Shown here in pieces: positions 1 through 6,053 of a stretch of 18,903 nucleotides of DNA (position 1 is its first letter; every line of letters begins with the position of its first letter). The position numbers and the translations under genes are program-made. This DNA is from Candidatus Neomicrothrix sp. UBA2974. Lineage in GTDB: Bacteria; Actinomycetota; Acidimicrobiia; Acidimicrobiales; MedAcidi-G1. A model generated the notes under the pieces. It saw only the letters and a program-made list of their open reading frames with translations, was not told the DNA's origin and did not search any database. The DNA lies in NCBI GenBank assembly GCA_002348705.1, contig DEAU01000037.1, positions 43,603 through 62,505 on the forward strand, given 5' to 3'.

Positions 1-318
1 GTGGCGGACGCGGCAGCGGGAGACGCCAGTGACGAGTTCGTCCAAGGCATCCAAGAGCCGGGTGCCGCCGACCGAACGCAGACGATCCACGTCTACTGGC
101 GACCACGGATGATCGATTTGTTCTGGCGAGAGGCCAGCCTGGAACCAAGTCTCACCAACCAACCGCAGGGCATGGTCGACTCCCGGGTCGCAGCACGCCA
201 CCAAGATCGCACCTGCCTCGTCCGGATCGAGGATAGGTGGCGATTCGGACGCAGCGGAGAAAGTCCCCATGCGGAAGCGAAGTGCCTCCGTGGCGATTCG
301 GGCATGGTTCATCGCCAT
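1..318 (-). CDS. Unrecognised protein, N-terminal part (runs off the left edge)
   Basis: An open minus-strand frame of 106 codons begins at the ATG at 318 (a second in-frame ATG follows at 312) and leaves the window without a stop. The peptide starts MAMNHARIATEALRFR and continues with ILDPDEAGAILVACCDPGVD and a stretch containing GETWFQAGLSPEQIDHPW. It reads as a soluble acidic protein with amphipathic helices and no signal peptide. I do not recognise the family. It begins 5 bp after the hemH stop on the same strand, so it is probably the third gene of the crotonase-hemH operon. The ribosome-binding site is weak, suggesting translational coupling to hemH. The overlapping plus-strand frame over 1-510 has low-complexity Arg/Ser content and is judged a shadow. 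Confidence 0.6.
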   Translation of the reverse strand, partial: MAMNHARIATEALRFRMGTFSAASESPPILDPDEAGAILVACCDPGVDHALRLVGETWFQAGLSPEQIDHPWSPVDVDRLRSVGGTRLLDALDELVTGVSRCRVRH

Positions 319-323
319 CAAAA

Positions 324-1376
324 TTATCTTGTCGCCGCTCCTGGCTTGGGGATGCCGGGCGCAGGGCAGCAGTCGGCCGGACAGGCGTCGGGCCATAGGC
401 CCAGCGAACCGGCTGCGGCCCGCTCCTCACGATGGTCGAGTCGCTCAATCACCAGTTCAACAATCATCTCGGCGAACCGGGGGTCGTCGTCGACCGCTTC
501 AGCCCGCTGAAACGCCACATCAGCGATTTTGGCGCGCTCGGCGGCTTCCACGTCTAGGTCCCAAGCGATTTCGAAATTCTCGACGGGAAAGCCGATAGGG
601 GAAACCACCACGGCTTCGACACCAGTTGCGGCCAGCGCCTCTATACGGTCGCCCACGTCGGGTTCCAGCCACGGAACCTGCGGCGATCCGCTTCGAGACT
701 GCCATACCACCTCCCGAACGTGGTGACCTTCAGGGTCCACCTGGTCGGCGACGAGGCCGGCCAGATCGTGGAGTTGGGCGACGTAGTCACAGGTAGCCGA
801 GAGTCCAGTGGGGATGCTGTGAGCCGAGAACAGCAGATGCGCTCGGTCACGTCGGCTGGATGGGAGTTGGTCTAGAGCCTCGGCGAGGCGGTCGGCGGCG
901 GCCGCAACCAGTAGCGGGTGGTCGTGGTGGCGACGGATTGGGTGGATTGTGGGTGCACTTGATCCCATGGCAGCTCTAGCCATGGCCAGATCCTCCTGGT
1001 ACTGCCGACAAGTGCTATAGGAGGCGAAGGGTGAAGCGATCCAGGCCAGCGCTCGATGTACGCCGGCGTCATGCATGGCTGCCACGGTGTCGGCTAACAG
1101 CGGCGGTGCATTGCGGTTACCCCAAAAGACTGGGAGGTCGATAGACCGCTCGATCAGACGGTCCGATACGGCACCGAGAAGTTTGCGCAAGCGACCGTTG
1201 AGCGGCGAACGGCCACCCACTGACTGATAACGATCGGCCACCTCAGCAAGACGTTCCGGGGGGATAGGCCGGTTCGCCGTCACCCGATCAAGAAATGGTT
1301 GTACTTCGTCGGGCGATTCGGGACCACCGAAGGCGACCAGTAAGAGTCCGTCGTACGGCTCGTCGGGAACGTGCAT
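324..1376 (-). CDS. hemH: Ferrochelatase (coproporphyrin III / protoporphyrin ferrochelatase)
   Basis: 350 aa, the usual length for the family. The protein inserts Fe2+ into the porphyrin ring late in heme synthesis; in Actinomycetota the substrate is normally coproporphyrin III (the CpfC route), which is family knowledge rather than something visible here. Recognisable blocks are LLLVAFGGPESPDEV (11-25), GGRSPLNG (54-61), VFWGNRNAPP (83-92), the catalytic-histidine motif FSAHSIP (H186), VVWQSRSGSPQVPWLEPD (223-240) and the acidic motif GFPVENFEIAWDLD (E266/E269). Cys123 in STCRQYQED and a C-terminal cluster Cys332, Cys336, Cys337 resemble the [2Fe-2S]-binding cysteines reported for some actinobacterial ferrochelatases. 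The gene starts 12 bp after the crotonase stop and ends 5 bp before the next ORF, so it lies mid-operon. Confidence 0.95.
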   Translation of the reverse strand: MHVPDEPYDGLLLVAFGGPESPDEVQPFLDRVTANRPIPPERLAEVADRYQSVGGRSPLNGRLRKLLGAVSDRLIERSIDLPVFWGNRNAPPLLADTVAAMHDAGVHRALAWIASPFASYSTCRQYQEDLAMARAAMGSSAPTIHPIRRHHDHPLLVAAAADRLAEALDQLPSSRRDRAHLLFSAHSIPTGLSATCDYVAQLHDLAGLVADQVDPEGHHVREVVWQSRSGSPQVPWLEPDVGDRIEALAATGVEAVVVSPIGFPVENFEIAWDLDVEAAERAKIADVAFQRAEAVDDDPRFAEMIVELVIERLDHREERAAAGSLGLWPDACPADCCPAPGIPKPGAATR

Positions 1377-1388
1377 GGAACAGCAGCC

Positions 1389-2096
1389 TCAGGGCGCGAC
1401 GTCGAAGTGGGAAAGGTCCTCAACTAAGCCAGCGCGGATGGCGTTGGCTACTGCGCCTCGTGAGGTCAGGCGGGTGCGTTGCAGGGCACCTCGGCTGATC
1501 GGGGCCAGCGCCCGAGCCCGTTCGGTCGCGGATTCCAAGACAATGTTGGTGGCTACGACATCGTCAAGGAAGCCGACCTCAACGGCTTCGGCGGGGCCAT
1601 ACATCTCTCCGAGTAGGGCAGCTCCGAGGTGTCGTGTTGATAGTCGGTCGCGCATTAGTTCCGTCGCAAAGAACGGCAGCGGCATTCCGATAGTCAACTC
1701 GGGCATTCCCAGCTTGAAGTCGCCATGCGCACCGATCCGAATGTCGCTGGACATCAGGATGATGGCGCCGGCAGCGATGGCATGGCCGCTGCAGGATACG
1801 ACAACTGGTCGAGGGTGCATGTAAGCCTTGAGGAAGACGTCGACGCCAGCGGCCAAAAGATCGCGGGCATCGATGCCACCTCGGTTCATGATCTCAAGGT
1901 CGAAGCCAGCCGAGAAGCGGCCCGGCCGGCCGGCAATCACGACTGCGTCGGCGTTGGATGCTTCTTCCAGCGCACCGGACAAAGCTTCAAGCAATTGGTG
2001 ATTCAGAGCGTTGGCCTTTCCGTCGTCAATCGACACGACGGCCACCCCGTCCCAGTCGGCAAGGGTGACGGGAATTCGATCCTTCGATGTGTCCAT
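1389..2096 (-). CDS. Crotonase-family protein (enoyl-CoA hydratase/isomerase-like)
   Basis: 235 aa from the ATG at 2096; TTG (2102) and GTG (2099) lie just upstream in frame. ATG is preferred because a TANNNT box ends 6 nt before it. The crotonase fold is shown by the two oxyanion-hole segments, GRPGRFSAGFDL (56-67) and SGHAIAAGAIILMSSDIRIG (103-122), and by PELTIGMP (132-139). Of the two catalytic glutamates of true hydratases, the second is kept (E133 in PEL). The first, expected in the CEL position, is Ile112. Single-Glu crotonases include delta3,delta2-enoyl-CoA isomerases, so isomerase or another acyl-CoA activity is more likely than hydration (inference). At 235 aa it is shorter than standard hydratases (about 260). 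It heads the operon with hemH; a metabolic link to heme is not apparent. Confidence 0.88.
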   Translation of the reverse strand: MDTSKDRIPVTLADWDGVAVVSIDDGKANALNHQLLEALSGALEEASNADAVVIAGRPGRFSAGFDLEIMNRGGIDARDLLAAGVDVFLKAYMHPRPVVVSCSGHAIAAGAIILMSSDIRIGAHGDFKLGMPELTIGMPLPFFATELMRDRLSTRHLGAALLGEMYGPAEAVEVGFLDDVVATNIVLESATERARALAPISRGALQRTRLTSRGAVANAIRAGLVEDLSHFDVAP

Positions 2097-2102
2097 CACC
2101 AA

Positions 2103-2108
2103 AACCTA
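2103..2108 (-). promoter_or_regulatory. Candidate -10 box (TAGGTT) for the crotonase-hemH operon, leaderless
   Basis: On the minus strand TAGGTT fits TANNNT and is followed by 6 nt (TTGGTG) and the ATG at 2096. This is the spacing expected if transcription starts on the start codon. No convincing -35 hexamer is visible, which is common in actinobacterial promoters. It lies in the 66-bp divergent gap shared with nfuA. Confidence 0.42.
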
Positions 2109-2149
2109 CTGCCGAGCCTTGTCGCAGCCGGGCGTCGGTGGTCCACAGA

Positions 2150-2155
2150 TACCCT
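2150..2155 (+). promoter_or_regulatory. Candidate -10 box (TACCCT) for nfuA, leaderless
   Basis: TACCCT fits TANNNT and is followed by 7 nt (TAGCCTC) and the ATG at 2163, with no Shine-Dalgarno sequence. The same arrangement occurs on the opposite strand for the crotonase gene, so the two divergent promoters lie about 40 bp apart, back to back. Confidence 0.42.
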
Positions 2156-2162
2156 TAGCCTC

Positions 2163-2861
2163 ATGAGCGAGCGGGGTGTGGAAGAGCAGGCTGTGGATCG
2201 AGATGGTGACCTTTTAGAGAACGGCACAGCAGCTGTTCTGGAGGTTACCGATGGGGCGCTGGCCAAGGTGCTAGAGATTCGCGATGGGCAGGATGATGAG
2301 CCGTCGACGCTTGCTCTTCTGGTCGATGTGGCCGGGGTGAACGGGGTGGACTACGTCTATGACCTCGCCTTCGTACCTGTTAGCGAACTTCCCGACGACA
2401 GCCATCGTTGGTCGGTCCTGAGTGATGGTCCGTCTGGTGCCAGCGCTGTCCTGGAAATGGCTGTTGGCTCCGACAGTCGCTCGAAACTTGCGGGCGCAAC
2501 TCTCGATTTGCCCAGCAACCCGGCTCAGGGAGGGCTGGTGATCCGCAATCCGAATCGACCCAACCCACTGGGAGACGTCGGTGGACTGGAGTTGGTCGGC
2601 GAGGTCCCTGAACGTATCGAACAGTTATTGGACCAGAACGTCAACCCGATGTTGGCTTCCCATGGCGGCTTCGCCACCCTGATCGGGGTAGATGGCCACA
2701 CGGCCTATGTCACTATGGGTGGAGGATGTCAGGGTTGCGCCATGAGCCAAGCCACACTGACGGAGGGCATCCAGCGGGCCATTCTCGAAGCAGTGCCTGA
2801 GATCACCGAGGTGGTTGATGCCACCGACCACTCGGCTGGCGACAACCCCTTCTACTCCTGA
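2163..2861 (+). CDS. nfuA: NfuA-like Fe-S cluster carrier/scaffold
   Basis: 232 aa from the ATG at 2163. The C-terminal NifU-type domain (about 145-232) contains NPMLASHGGFATL (161-173) and the cluster-binding CxxC in GGGCQGCAMSQATL (C189, C192), and ends with an NfuA-like tail (DATDHSAGDNPFYS). The N-terminal part (about 20-135, ending near GGLVIRNPNRPNP) looks like a degenerate A-type (IscA/HesB) domain without its cysteines, as in classical two-domain NfuA. The role is to carry or deliver 4Fe-4S clusters to apo-proteins in the cytoplasm; MoaA, encoded in this window, is the type of client such carriers serve (inference). The reading frame is open upstream to 1725, but that stretch is antisense to the crotonase gene and the promoter lies at 2150. 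Confidence 0.9.
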   Translation: MSERGVEEQAVDRDGDLLENGTAAVLEVTDGALAKVLEIRDGQDDEPSTLALLVDVAGVNGVDYVYDLAFVPVSELPDDSHRWSVLSDGPSGASAVLEMAVGSDSRSKLAGATLDLPSNPAQGGLVIRNPNRPNPLGDVGGLELVGEVPERIEQLLDQNVNPMLASHGGFATLIGVDGHTAYVTMGGGCQGCAMSQATLTEGIQRAILEAVPEITEVVDATDHSAGDNPFYS

Positions 2862-2911
2862 CGACTGCTTTAAGCCGGATCGTCTGCGGTAAGGGTTGGG
2901 GAGACTGATGG

Positions 2912-4774
2912 TTAATGCAGGCGGGAGCGGGCGGTAGCGGCCACCCCGGGACCATCTAGCCCAAAGGAAGCCAGCAGTTCGTCTACAGAACCGTGGGCGT
3001 GGTGTTCTACTGGCACACCCAGGACGACCACGTGGGTTTCCGGTGAGCGCGCGGAGAGATCGTCCAGCACCCCTGCCCCAAAGCCGCCTTCGCGAAATCC
3101 ATCTTCTATGGTGACTACAAGATTGTGTCGACTGGCGTCGTTGAGCATTGCCTCGTCGAGTGGACGGATGCACCGGGGATCCCAAACTGTGGCGTCAATG
3201 CCGTAGGTTGCCAGTTCGGCTGCGGCGGCGATCGCTGAAGCCAGCATCTTTCCAGCACCCAGCAGACACACTGAGCCGTTACCAGAGCGGACCTGACGGG
3301 CCTTGAGACCTCGGCCGACTTCTTCCCAACCCACGTGTGGGGCGGATGTCTTAGCCCAGCGGATGGCGACCGGCCGGTCGCCTAAGTTCAGAGCGTCCTC
3401 GAACATCTGCTGGAGCTCTTGATACGACGATGGGGCCAAGACCACCATCCCGGGGATTTTTGATAGCAAGACCATGTCCATCACGCCGTGGTGTGAGGCT
3501 CCATCGTCACCGGTGATTCCCGCCCGATCTAGGCAAAAGACCACCGGCAGTCCGTGGAGGCCGACGTCTAGGTTGGCTTGGTCAAAGGCCCGACTGAGGA
3601 AGGTGGAGTAGAGCGCTACCACTGGACGTAGGCCTCCCATCGCCATGCCGGCTGCTGCCGTCACAGCGTGCTGCTCGGCGATGCCCACGTCGAAGCAGCG
3701 CTCCGGAAAGCGGTCACGGAAGGGGAGTAAGCCGGTGGAGTCGGGCATTGCAGCAGTTATGGCCACCAACTCCGGACGCGATTCGGCGGCCTTCAACAGT
3801 GACTCGGTGAACGCCTCTGTGTAACTACCTGGCTTAACGGCACCCGTGTCGTGCATATGCTTTACAGGGTCCTGCTCGGCCGGGGCGTGACCGCGGCCCT
3901 TTTGGGTCAGCACGTGGACTACCACGGGACCGTCGAACTCCGCAGCGTTGGTCAATGCATCTTCCATCTCGGCTACGTCGTGGCCGTCGAATGGGCCTAG
4001 GTAGTGGACGCCGAGCGCTTCGAAGAATGCGGTGGGCTCGAACATCTCCCGCAGGGCGGCCTTGGTGGCGCTAATACCTCGCTCGAATAACTCGCCCACC
4101 CAGGGCAGCCGTTCAGCCAGGTCCTCAAGGTGCTTTTGGCGGCGCATCAGGGTGGGGTTGGAACGAATACGTATGAGGCTCTCCGATAGGCGACCAACCG
4201 TCGGGGCGTACGAGCGACCGTTGTCGTTCAGAACGATGGTTACGCGGTGGCCGCTGTGTCCGAGGTTGTTTAGTCCCTCAAAGGCCATTCCGCCGGTCAT
4301 TGACCCGTCGCCGATCACGGCCACTACGCGGCCCCGTTCACCATTGGCGGCCCGTGCTGCAGCCAGTCCGTGGGCATATGACAGCACAGTCGAGGCGTGA
4401 GAATTTTCTATCCAGTCGTGGGGCGACTCAGACCGCGACGGGTATCCGGAAAGGCGTCCGGCCTGGCGTAGACCTTCGAAATCGGCGACTCGGCCGGTTA
4501 GCAACTTGTGGACGTATGTCTGGTGGCCAGTGTCCCAGAGGATGGCGTCTCGTGGACTCTCGAACACGCGGTGTAGAGCGATAGTGAGTTCCACCGCACC
4601 GAGATTGGAGCCCAGATGGCCACCGGTGCGACCCACAGTGTCGACGATTCGACCGCGTAGATCTTCGGCGAGCGATCGCAGTTCTTCGGATCCGAGGGAC
4701 CGCAGATCGGCAGTGGTCCTTAGGGCATCTAGGTGCACGAGGGTGAACGGTACCGCCCGAGTTGGGTTCGCCAT
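2912..4774 (-). CDS. dxs: 1-deoxy-D-xylulose-5-phosphate synthase
   Basis: 620 aa from the ATG at 4774. It condenses pyruvate and glyceraldehyde-3-phosphate into DXP, the first step of the MEP isoprenoid pathway, using thiamine diphosphate. Visible landmarks are HLDALRTTADLR at the start, TGGHLGSNLG (H53), the TPP/Mg motif beginning GDGSMTGG (155-157) and ending at N183 in LNDNGRSYAPTVG (an actinobacterial variant), the catalytic glutamate in DVGIAEQHAVTAAAG (E367), LYSTFLSRAFDQ (388-399) and the transketolase C-terminal domain with the FREGGFG block. The open frame extends upstream to 4996, but that part overlaps the PAP2 gene and is not Dxs-like. ATG 4774 overlaps the PAP2 stop by one base (TGATG), so translation is probably coupled. 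A GTG at V13 is an alternative start. Convergent with nfuA across 50 bp, where I see no strong terminator. Confidence 0.97.
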   Translation of the reverse strand: MANPTRAVPFTLVHLDALRTTADLRSLGSEELRSLAEDLRGRIVDTVGRTGGHLGSNLGAVELTIALHRVFESPRDAILWDTGHQTYVHKLLTGRVADFEGLRQAGRLSGYPSRSESPHDWIENSHASTVLSYAHGLAAARAANGERGRVVAVIGDGSMTGGMAFEGLNNLGHSGHRVTIVLNDNGRSYAPTVGRLSESLIRIRSNPTLMRRQKHLEDLAERLPWVGELFERGISATKAALREMFEPTAFFEALGVHYLGPFDGHDVAEMEDALTNAAEFDGPVVVHVLTQKGRGHAPAEQDPVKHMHDTGAVKPGSYTEAFTESLLKAAESRPELVAITAAMPDSTGLLPFRDRFPERCFDVGIAEQHAVTAAAGMAMGGLRPVVALYSTFLSRAFDQANLDVGLHGLPVVFCLDRAGITGDDGASHHGVMDMVLLSKIPGMVVLAPSSYQELQQMFEDALNLGDRPVAIRWAKTSAPHVGWEEVGRGLKARQVRSGNGSVCLLGAGKMLASAIAAAAELATYGIDATVWDPRCIRPLDEAMLNDASRHNLVVTIEDGFREGGFGAGVLDDLSARSPETHVVVLGVPVEHHAHGSVDELLASFGLDGPGVAATARSRLH

Positions 4775-5601
4775 CAGGCGCGATGGGCACGTTCCCAGGC
4801 TCGGACCAACAGTGATGCCATCACGGAACCGGCTCCGAGGACCACGAGGCCGCCAACAGCGTCCAACCAGTAGTGGTTTCCAGTCACCACCACCGCGAAA
4901 AGGGTGGCTGGGGCGTAGATGGCTACTAGGACCCGACAAACCTTCGACCAGGGCGATGGCGACCGAAGTGTGGGCCATAGCACCAGTCCAGACCACGAGG
5001 CCCAGGCGAAGTGGAGGCTTGGCATCGCCGCGTATTGGTTGCTGACCTTTTGCATGGTGCCTGAGTCAAAGGACCACAGGCCTCCAACGTCCGTCACTGT
5101 GTCGACGTAAGGGTGCAGAGTTGCAAGACACGCACCGTATTCGCCGCAGTCAGATAGAAGTCGAGGTGGCATCAGCGGGAACAAGGCGAAGCCGATCAGT
5201 GCCAAGCCGGTTGTGCACAGGAAAGTGGATCGGTGTCGCGCGTACAGATGAGGAAAGCGCCGGTATACCCAGACCAGGGCAAAGATCGTGACGCCGAAAT
5301 GAAACGTGCCGTAGAAGAGGTTCCAGAACTGAATGAACCAACGGGTGTCCAGGAAGGCTTTCTGGATCTCTAGTTCCACATAGAGGCCCAGGGCCCGCTC
5401 CATGCCGATAATTCGTTCGGCATTTGCCAGAGCGTCGGCCGGATTGACAGACTCGGACCCGAAAAGATTACGGATTAGCGAGTAGACGAAGTAGAAGCCG
5501 AGAATTAAAAGGACTTCGGCCCACCAGTGCAAACCACTGCCAGGACCGTGGTCGCGCCGCAGGCGGGTCGTTGGTGCACCGTTGCTTGCGTTATCGGTCA
5601 T
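4774..5601 (-). CDS. PAP2-superfamily integral membrane phosphatase/transferase
   Basis: 275 aa with about six hydrophobic segments (roughly 26-45, 95-115, 126-146, 198-212, 220-240, 247-267). The two C-terminal PAP2 signature motifs are present: SNQYAAMPSLHFAW with H197, and TGNHYWLDAVGG with H243 and D247, the phospho-enzyme histidine and its acid partner in the family. The layout resembles the AUR1/inositol-phosphorylceramide-synthase-like branch found in actinobacteria, which act on lipid phosphates or phosphoinositides. The substrate cannot be read from sequence. The gene lies directly upstream of dxs with a one-base overlap, so a role in polyprenyl or phospholipid phosphate metabolism would fit (inference). 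The N-terminus (1-22) is polar and probably cytoplasmic. Confidence 0.85.
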   Translation of the reverse strand: MTDNASNGAPTTRLRRDHGPGSGLHWWAEVLLILGFYFVYSLIRNLFGSESVNPADALANAERIIGMERALGLYVELEIQKAFLDTRWFIQFWNLFYGTFHFGVTIFALVWVYRRFPHLYARHRSTFLCTTGLALIGFALFPLMPPRLLSDCGEYGACLATLHPYVDTVTDVGGLWSFDSGTMQKVSNQYAAMPSLHFAWASWSGLVLWPTLRSPSPWSKVCRVLVAIYAPATLFAVVVTGNHYWLDAVGGLVVLGAGSVMASLLVRAWERAHRA

Positions 5602-5616
5602 TAGCCGGGCGGTCTC

Positions 5617-5871
5617 TTAATCGTTCTGGCAGGTCCGCCGTCTAGCCGTCCAGTCGGCCGACCAACAGAGTCGGTTCCCCGCAGTGATGCTCCCAATGCT
5701 GCTCATCTCCACGTCCCGCCTCATCAACCGTCGCGATGGCGACCGGACGTCGGTGCGAACGGTTCTGGTGTCAACTCCAGCGCCTGAGCGGAGGGGTGCC
5801 ACATAGCTGATCTGAACGCGCCTTTCCGCGCTGGTCTCGCTATCGGGAAGGGACTCGTTCACGGCATACAT
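5617..5871 (-). CDS. Possible small protein of 84 aa, no recognised family
   Basis: The frame starts at the ATG at 5871 behind a strong Shine-Dalgarno (GAGGAGG, 5 nt spacing) and ends 15 bp before the PAP2 start on the same strand. The protein begins MYAVNESLPDSETSAERRVQ, is rich in Arg in its second half, has three Trp/Cys-containing residues clusters near the end (CWSADW, RTCQND) and no signal or membrane segment. By hand count about 74% of third positions are G/C, in line with coding, but about 60% of second positions are too, which is high for a real gene. The case therefore rests mainly on the ribosome-binding site and the operon-like position. It could instead be an untranslated leader for the PAP2-dxs transcript. 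Confidence 0.35.
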   Translation of the reverse strand: MYAVNESLPDSETSAERRVQISYVAPLRSGAGVDTRTVRTDVRSPSRRLMRRDVEMSSIGSITAGNRLCWSADWTARRRTCQND

Positions 5872-5897
5872 ACTGGCCTCCTCTGGAAGGGCCAGTA
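5871..5897. repeat. Perfect 8-bp inverted repeat enclosing a ribosome-binding site
   Basis: TACTGGCC (5871-5878) and GGCCAGTA (5890-5897) are perfect complements around an 11-nt loop. Read on the minus strand, the loop carries AGAGG and the 3' arm carries the end of GAGGAGG and runs into the ATG of the 84-aa ORF. Folding would therefore hide the Shine-Dalgarno and start codon. It has no T-tract on either strand, so a terminator is unlikely. Confidence 0.5.
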
Positions 5898-5941
5898 GAA
5901 GAGGCGCTTCGACACGTATGCATCGCCGGACCGAGACGGTA

Positions 5942-5962
5942 TTGCCGTGCGGGTATCGGCAA
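5942..5962. repeat. Inverted repeat TTGCCG-N9-CGGCAA, possible operator
   Basis: A perfect 6-bp dyad with a 9-nt spacer lies in the 5872-6053 gap between the divergent 84-aa ORF/PAP2/dxs and tldD units. Its half-site distance (15 bp centre to centre) is compatible with a dimeric regulator, but no specific regulator family can be named. The rest of this gap shows only the tldD promoter box and ribosome-binding site. Confidence 0.3.
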
Positions 5963-6011
5963 CGGTGTGTGCGTCGCGACCGCGAACCCCGGGCATTGAG
6001 GGCATGGACGG

Positions 6012-6017
6012 TACCCT
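6012..6017 (+). promoter_or_regulatory. Candidate -10 box (TACCCT) for tldD-tldE-uppP
   Basis: TACCCT fits TANNNT and lies 36 bp before the tldD start, leaving room for a short leader that contains the GAGGAG ribosome-binding site at 6039-6044. This differs from the leaderless units elsewhere in the window. No clear -35 is seen. Confidence 0.35.
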
Positions 6018-6053
6018 ACGCCCGACCGGCCGGGCGGTGAGGAGAGCATGATC

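Noticed and set aside
1..510. 169-aa plus-strand open frame
   Set aside because: It lies antisense to hemH and the left-edge minus-strand gene, is rich in Arg/Ser and shows no domain; the minus strand encodes clear ferrochelatase.
1725..2162. N-terminal extension of the nfuA frame
   Set aside because: It is antisense to the crotonase gene and precedes a good promoter box; the NfuA-like sequence begins after ATG 2163.
2862..2911. Possible terminator between nfuA and dxs
   Set aside because: No stem of five or more pairs with a plausible loop was found by eye.
4775..4996. N-terminal extension of the dxs frame
   Set aside because: It overlaps the PAP2 C-terminus (including its membrane segment) and bears no resemblance to Dxs.
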